Positions 23,283 through 27,906 of a stretch of DNA of 27,906 bases are shown in pieces (position 1 is the stretch's first letter; the number at the start of each line of letters is the position of its first letter). The DNA lies in NCBI GenBank assembly GCA_046341775.1, contig JBKDQQ010000025.1, forward strand, positions 1-27,906, read 5' to 3'. The notes beneath the pieces are model-generated. The model worked only from the letters and a program-made list of their open reading frames with translations. It was not told where the DNA came from and ran no database searches. The DNA comes from SXXH01 sp041165735 (GTDB lineage: Bacteria > Planctomycetota > UBA1135 > GCA-002686595). A program made the position numbers and the translations under genes.

Positions 23283-24152
23283 ATGGATGCCTCGCAGCCG
23301 ACCGCCAAGCGCCCCGCGCCCGCGCGCCCCGACTTCGCCGATCCGCGCGTGGCCGAGTTCGCGCGCCTCCTGGCGGTCGTCGACCGCCTGCGCGCCGACG
23401 ACGGTTGCCCGTGGGACAAGAAGCAGACGCTCGCCTCGACCGTGCCGCACCTGATCGAGGAGGCGCACGAGTTGCAGGAGGCCGTCGAAGTCTCGCACGA
23501 CGCGCATGTCGCCGAAGAGGCCGGCGACGCATTGATGAACGTGCTGCTCCTCGCGCGCATCGCCCAGGACGAACGGCGCTTCGACCTGGCCGACCTCGCG
23601 CGCTCCATCGCCGACAAGTTGGTGCGGCGCCACCCGCATGTCTTCGCCGACGCCGAGGCGCACGACGCCGACGCGGTGCTGCGCAATTGGGAGGCGATCA
23701 AGAAGGAGGAGCGCCAAGGCCGGCAGGAGGACGCCAGCGCGCTCGCCGGCGTGCCGCAGGGCCTGCCCGCGCTGCAACGCGCGGCGCGCATCAGCGGCAA
23801 GGCCATCACCGCCGGGTTCAAGTGGCGCGATGTCTCCGGCGCGCACGCCAAGGTCCACGAAGAGGTGCGCGAACTCGACGAGGCGCTGGGGGCGAGCGGC
23901 CTCGGCCGCGATGCCAAGGCGCCCGCGACGGCCGCAGAGCGCGCCGCCGTCGAGCATGAGTTGGGCGATGTGCTCATCGCGGCCGCGTTCCTGGCCAAGT
24001 ACCTCGACATGGACCCCGAGGCCTTGTGCCGCGCCGCGCTGCGGCGCTTCGAGGCGCGCTTCCGCGCCATGGAAGCCAGCTTGCCGCGCCCGATGGCCGA
24101 GTGCGGCCTGGACGAGATGATGGCGCATTGGCGCCGCGCGAAGGAAGGCTGA
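23283..24152 (+). CDS. mazG: Nucleoside triphosphate pyrophosphohydrolase MazG
   Basis: The 289-residue protein has the two tandem MazG domains of the long form. Domain 1 shows CPWDKKQT (42-49), LIEEAHELQEAV (57-68), EEAGDALMNVLLLAR (78-92) and RRHPHVF (115-121). Domain 2 shows GFKW (178-181), VHEEVRELDEAL (191-202), EHELGDVLIAAAFLAKYLDMDPE (224-246) and FEARFRAME (256-264). The acidic residues bind magnesium. The enzyme hydrolyses NTPs or dNTPs to monophosphate and pyrophosphate, cleaning the nucleotide pool. The start is supported by a -10 box 7 nt upstream. It is transcribed separately from truA. Confidence 0.96.
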   Translation: MDASQPTAKRPAPARPDFADPRVAEFARLLAVVDRLRADDGCPWDKKQTLASTVPHLIEEAHELQEAVEVSHDAHVAEEAGDALMNVLLLARIAQDERRFDLADLARSIADKLVRRHPHVFADAEAHDADAVLRNWEAIKKEERQGRQEDASALAGVPQGLPALQRAARISGKAITAGFKWRDVSGAHAKVHEEVRELDEALGASGLGRDAKAPATAAERAAVEHELGDVLIAAAFLAKYLDMDPEALCRAALRRFEARFRAMEASLPRPMAECGLDEMMAHWRRAKEG

Positions 24153-24506
24153 CCGGGCACCGCGCGCCCTCGCCGCGTCCTGTGGCGGCGATCCTTGTCC
24201 ACTCGGGTGGACACACCTCGGCCACCGTCGGTCTGACGCGCGCACCGCGGCGAGCGCGCCGAAAGCCCGTCGCCACGCGCCGATTCGCCTTCCGTGGAGC
24301 GCCGCGCGTCGCCCAGCACCCTTTGCGCGCCGATTTCGGGCCGATTTGGCACGCGCTTTGCCTTACGGGCGCAACCTCGTGTCGTTCGTCGCGCGTGTGC
24401 CGCCTCCGGTGCCCGCGCTGCCCCCTCGGTCCTTCCACAAGCCTCGTCCTCCCACCAGCCGTCGCACCGCGCCCCCCGCGGTCGTCGTCGCGCGCCCTCC
24501 CTCGCC
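24153..24506. other. Intergenic region before the ABC transporter operon
   Basis: No gene is seen in this 354-nt spacer. A perfect 7-bp hairpin TGTCCAC-TCGG-GTGGACA lies at 24196-24213 and may end the mazG message. Two copies of GCCGATTT lie at 24329-24336 and 24340-24347, 11 bp apart, so they face the same side of the helix and could be an operator. No clear -35/-10 pair precedes the ATPase start. Confidence 0.45.
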
Positions 24507-25280
24507 ATGTCCCTCGACTTCAGCTGGATCACGCCTTCCGACGCGCTCGTCAACGCCGATCAACTGCTCAAGGTCCACGGTCCCGTCGGTTCGCAGACCC
24601 CGGTGCTGCGCGGCGTGACGCTCGCCATCCGCCCGCGCGAGTTCGTGTGCGTCATGGGGCCTTCGGGTTCGGGCAAGTCGACCTTGCTGCACCTGTTGTC
24701 GGGCCTCGACACGCCCAGCGCAGGCACCGTCGAACTCGGCAAGCAGAAGCTCAAGGTGCTGGGCGACGAAGAACGCACGCTCGCGCGCCGCACGACCGTC
24801 GGATACGTGTTCCAGTTCTTCAACCTCCTGCCGAACCTGACGGTGCGCGAGAACGTCGGCCTGCCGCTCGCCATCCGCGGCGAGGATCCGGCGCGTTCTC
24901 GTGGCGAGATCGACGGCCTGCTCGAACGCCTTGGGCTCGGCGCGAAGGGCGACAGCTTCCCGCACCAGTTGTCCGGCGGCGAGATGCAGCGCACCTCGTT
25001 GGCGCGCGCGCTCGTCGGCGGCCAACCGCTGCTCTTGTGCGACGAACCGACCGGCAACTTGAGCCAAAAGGCCGGCGCGGAGGTCATGGCGCTCTTGCGC
25101 GAGTGCGTCGACAAGCACGGGCGCAGCGTCTTGCTCGTCACGCACAACCCGCGCGACGCCGCCTGGGCCGATCGCGTCTTGTTCCTCGTCGACGGGCTCT
25201 TGGCGCCCGGCGTCGAGCTCAAGGGCCCGATGTCGCGCCTCGACGAGCTGCACGCGACCTTGCAGTCGCTGGGGATCTGA
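24507..25280 (+). CDS. ABC transporter ATPase, LolD/MacB type
   Basis: The 257-residue protein shows Walker A GPSGSGKS (51-58), the Q-loop VFQFFNLLPNLT, signature LSGGEMQR (155-162), Walker B LLLCDEPTG (175-183) and an H-loop VTHNP near 211-215. The Q-loop and signature wording place it in the LolD/MacB/FtsE group, which drives FtsX-like permeases. The position after Walker B that normally reads NLD is NLS here (Ser186), so the D-loop aspartate is missing. The N-terminal extension of about 12 residues before VNADQLLKVHG is unusual; no Shine-Dalgarno site precedes the ATG, so the start is uncertain. The permease gene follows after 7 nt. Confidence 0.9.
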   Translation: MSLDFSWITPSDALVNADQLLKVHGPVGSQTPVLRGVTLAIRPREFVCVMGPSGSGKSTLLHLLSGLDTPSAGTVELGKQKLKVLGDEERTLARRTTVGYVFQFFNLLPNLTVRENVGLPLAIRGEDPARSRGEIDGLLERLGLGAKGDSFPHQLSGGEMQRTSLARALVGGQPLLLCDEPTGNLSQKAGAEVMALLRECVDKHGRSVLLVTHNPRDAAWADRVLFLVDGLLAPGVELKGPMSRLDELHATLQSLGI

Positions 25281-25283
25281 GGG
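25279..25283 (+). promoter_or_regulatory. Shine-Dalgarno-like site of the permease gene
   Basis: GAGGG overlaps the ATPase stop codon and ends 4 nt before the ATG at 25288. It favours this start over the in-frame ATG at 25306. Confidence 0.45.
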
Positions 25284-25287
25284 CGCC

Positions 25288-27903
25288 ATGGGCTTCGCAC
25301 GATCCATGGCCTGGCGCGCCTTGCTGCGCCGTCCCGCGCGCACGATCTCGTCGATCCTCGGCGTGGCGCTCGGCATCGCCACGACGGTGGTCGTGTTCGT
25401 GCTCGACCACAACACGATCCTCGGGTTCTCCACGCGCGGCGGCCACGAGTGGACGCCCGGCCTCGAGCTGCGCCCCGCGCCGGGATCCGGCGATGTCGCC
25501 ACCGAATTGGCGCGCACGCGCGGCGTCGCGGGATGGAGCCGCGTCTTCCAGAACGAGGTCGTGCTGTCGGCGCCGCCGCGCACCGCCATCGACGGTTCGC
25601 GCGAGATGGAACTGGCGCGCGTGGCGCTGGTGGGCGTCGACGCGCCGCAGTTGCGCCACCTCGAGGCCGTGGTGTTGGCCGATGGCCGCCTGTTGTCGCC
25701 GGGCCGCGCCGAGCGCGAAGTGCTGGTGGGCCTGCGCACCGCCGACGCCATGGGCCTCAAGGTCGGCGACGAGGTCCACTTGCAACGCCCGCCCTTCGAG
25801 CGCCGCATCGAATGCGTGGGCGGCAACCTGCGCCCGGTCGACGACGATCCCGCGCGCAACGCCGAACGCCCGCGCCGCGCGTTCAAGGTCGTGGGATTGA
25901 TCGACAACGACCGCCTCGGCCGTCGCGCGCAGAACGCGCTCGTCGTCGCCGACATGTCCTTCCTGCCGGAGCTCTACGAAGGCGCCGCCTTCGACGGCCG
26001 GTGGTGGGTGCGCCACGACCCGCAGGTCGACCTCGAGGAACTGCGCACTTCGCTGGCGCGTTCGTTCAGCTACGAGTTGAACAAGAACGTGCTGGCCGGC
26101 GCCGCCGCCGACGAACGCGCCTTCCGCAACGGCGTGCGCATGGCGGGCTTGTTCGCCTTGGTCCTGGGCCTGTACGTCATCTTCCACACCTTGTCCTTGG
26201 GCCTCGTGGAACGCGTGCGCGAAGTCGCCGTGCTGCGCGCCTTGGGCGGCGTCAAGTCGCAGGTCGGCCGCGCCTTCTTCCTCGAGGCGTTGGCCTCCAC
26301 GCTCGTCGCCACGGCCCTCGGCCTCGCCGGCGGCCTCGCCCTGGCGCGTTGGTTGCTCCAGAACGGCATCACGACCTTGGGCACGGGCCGTTCCATCGAC
26401 GCCTTCGAAGTGCCGTGGACGGAGGTCTCCGCGCTCGCCGGATTGGGCGCCGCCGTGGCCTTGATCGGTTCGGTCTGGCCGCTCCTGCGCCTCGGCGGAG
26501 CGGACGCGGTGGCGGGCTTGCGCGGCGAAGAAGCACTGCGCGCCGCGCCCGGCCTGCGTGGGTTCCACGCCTTGGCGGCCTTCCTGCTCGCGGCCTTGCT
26601 GCCGGCCCTGTACTTCGTCGTCGTGCCCGTCGTGGGGGAGGCCGAACGCGCATTGGTCGGCGCCATCCTCGCCGGCGTGGCGTTGCTCGCCTTGCTCGTG
26701 TCGTTGCCGCTCGTCATGCCGGGACTGCTGGGCGGCGCCTGCGCGGCCATCGCGCGGCCCTTGGCGCGCCTCTTCCCCTTCGCCGGCCGCATGGCCGCCA
26801 CCGCCTTGCGCACCTCGCCCGCGCGCATCGCCGCGGCCGCGGCCGCCTTGGCCCTGGTCGCCGCCGCCGTGGTGGGGTTGAAGGGCATGACGCGCAGCTT
26901 GTCCAGTGAAATTGACAACTGGGCCGACCGCGCCATCGCCACCAAGTTGTACGTGCGCAACCTGCCCGCGATTCCGACGGCGGACCTGCGCGCGCGCCTG
27001 GAACCGCTCGACGGGTTCGTGGCCTTCGAAGGTTGGTCGGCGCGCAGCTACGCGCCCTTCTTGCTCGTCGGCATCGCGGCCGACGAAGCGCGTCGCCACG
27101 GCCCCTTGGCTCGGGACGCGGCGCTCGCCCAACGCTTCGCCGCGGGCGGTTCCGTGATCCTCTCCGAACGCCTGGCGCGCCAGTTGAACGCCAAGGTCGG
27201 CGACACCGTGCGCGTCCCGACCAGCCAAGGCGTGCAGGAACTGTCCGTCCTGCTCGTCGACGACGCCTACGGGTATTTCCCGCACCCCGACGAACGGCTC
27301 TACGGCGTCGTCTCCGACCGGCATTTCGCCGAGCACCATTGCCTCGACACCGCCGTCGTGGGCGACGCCGCCATCGTGCTGCGCCCGGGCGCCGATCCGC
27401 GCCCCGTCGAAGCCGCCTTGCGCGCCGCACACCCCGACCGCCGCTTGTCGATTGAGTGGGGCCCCGACATCCGCGACCACCATGTCGCCGACCTGGCGCG
27501 CGACTTCGCGCTGTTCGACCTGATCCTCGGCCTGACGGCCGTGCTGGCGGCGTTGGGCGTGTTGAACGGGCAATTGCTGGCCGCGCTGGAACGCGCCAAG
27601 GAGGTCGGCATCCTGCGCGCCCTGGGCGCCTCGCGCCGCCAAGTGGCGGGCACGGTGCTGATCGAGGCGCTCGTGACCGGCGCCCTCGGCGGGGTGGTCG
27701 GCACGGCGCTGGGCGTGGCCCTCACGCCGGTCGTGGTGGCCGCCCTCGCTTCGCTTTCCGGCCTCGACCTGCACGCCACCGGCCCCGGCCCGTGGTTGTG
27801 GATCGTGCCCCTCGGATCGATGGCCCTCGCCGGCCTGGCGAGCCTCTACCCGATGCTGCACGCCACCCGCGTCGACCCGACCCGCGCCGTGCGCGCGCCC
27901 TAA
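25288..27903 (+). CDS. ABC transporter permease with two FtsX-like domains
   Basis: The 871-residue membrane protein starts with MAWRALLRRPARTISSILGVALG and a first helix (about 20-40), then a large extracytoplasmic domain (about 45-280). The first FtsX-like domain (about 283-410) holds LVERVREVAVLRALGGVKSQV, a coupling-type segment. A second helix cluster and another extracytoplasmic domain follow (about 425-740). The second FtsX-like domain (about 745-871) contains ERAKEVGILRALGASRRQV. The duplicated arrangement matches large permeases that work with LolD/MacB-type ATPases in moving lipoproteins, lipids or peptides out of the membrane; the cargo is unknown. The gene is complete, ending 3 nt before the window edge. 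Confidence 0.9.
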   Translation: MGFARSMAWRALLRRPARTISSILGVALGIATTVVVFVLDHNTILGFSTRGGHEWTPGLELRPAPGSGDVATELARTRGVAGWSRVFQNEVVLSAPPRTAIDGSREMELARVALVGVDAPQLRHLEAVVLADGRLLSPGRAEREVLVGLRTADAMGLKVGDEVHLQRPPFERRIECVGGNLRPVDDDPARNAERPRRAFKVVGLIDNDRLGRRAQNALVVADMSFLPELYEGAAFDGRWWVRHDPQVDLEELRTSLARSFSYELNKNVLAGAAADERAFRNGVRMAGLFALVLGLYVIFHTLSLGLVERVREVAVLRALGGVKSQVGRAFFLEALASTLVATALGLAGGLALARWLLQNGITTLGTGRSIDAFEVPWTEVSALAGLGAAVALIGSVWPLLRLGGADAVAGLRGEEALRAAPGLRGFHALAAFLLAALLPALYFVVVPVVGEAERALVGAILAGVALLALLVSLPLVMPGLLGGACAAIARPLARLFPFAGRMAATALRTSPARIAAAAAALALVAAAVVGLKGMTRSLSSEIDNWADRAIATKLYVRNLPAIPTADLRARLEPLDGFVAFEGWSARSYAPFLLVGIAADEARRHGPLARDAALAQRFAAGGSVILSERLARQLNAKVGDTVRVPTSQGVQELSVLLVDDAYGYFPHPDERLYGVVSDRHFAEHHCLDTAVVGDAAIVLRPGADPRPVEAALRAAHPDRRLSIEWGPDIRDHHVADLARDFALFDLILGLTAVLAALGVLNGQLLAALERAKEVGILRALGASRRQVAGTVLIEALVTGALGGVVGTALGVALTPVVVAALASLSGLDLHATGPGPWLWIVPLGSMALAGLASLYPMLHATRVDPTRAVRAP

Positions 27904-27906
27904 AGG

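Noticed and set aside
25219..27861. Minus-strand open frame of 880 codons opposite the ABC permease
   Set aside because: Composition is Gly/Gln/Arg/His-rich with no hydrophobic core; the plus-strand permease is convincing.

Overview
The window is about 70% G+C, almost fully coding, and reads as chromosome of a Planctomycetota bacterium (inference). The best clue is the secreted protein at 4520-6553: ELWxSDGTxxGT propeller repeats, a thrombospondin type 3-like calcium segment, and a CPCGN/GCxNS C-terminal module that I associate with planctomycete surface proteins. No phage, IS element, CRISPR array, rRNA or tRNA was seen.

Layout. 45-4217: a secreted 697-aa protein of unknown function, convergent with a secreted calcineurin-like phosphoesterase fused to a LamG domain. 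4520-9864: the ELW-repeat surface protein, an OPT-family transporter and an exported TlpA-like thioredoxin. 9865-10916: a repeat-rich island with several unrelated short tandem arrays, inverted repeats and one 71-aa membrane protein. 10917-15121 (minus strand): mrp/apbC, then purK, purE and a membrane/SRPBCC fusion. 15410-17116: a secreted DUF885 metallopeptidase-like protein. 17203-23152: a tight run of queC, an RND adaptor, an RND pump and truA. 23283-24152: mazG. 24507-27903: a LolD/MacB-type ATPase and its large FtsX-like permease.

How genes work together. purK and purE carry out the two-step N5-CAIR route to CAIR in purine synthesis. queC (preQ0 synthesis) and truA (tRNA pseudouridine) flank an adaptor/RND pair and appear co-transcribed with it. 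The ABC pair is a self-contained ATPase plus permease.

The most unusual signals are these. (1) Many first-in-unit genes have a TANNNT or CANNNT -10 box ending 6-9 nt before the ATG, implying leaderless mRNAs; several operon-internal genes have Shine-Dalgarno sites instead. (2) The Mrp protein lacks the CxxC iron-sulfur motif and carries an insert of about 40 residues there. (3) Short tandem repeats of different sequence recur in the intergenic spacers, densest at 9955-10823. I did not find a clear new defence or mobile system.
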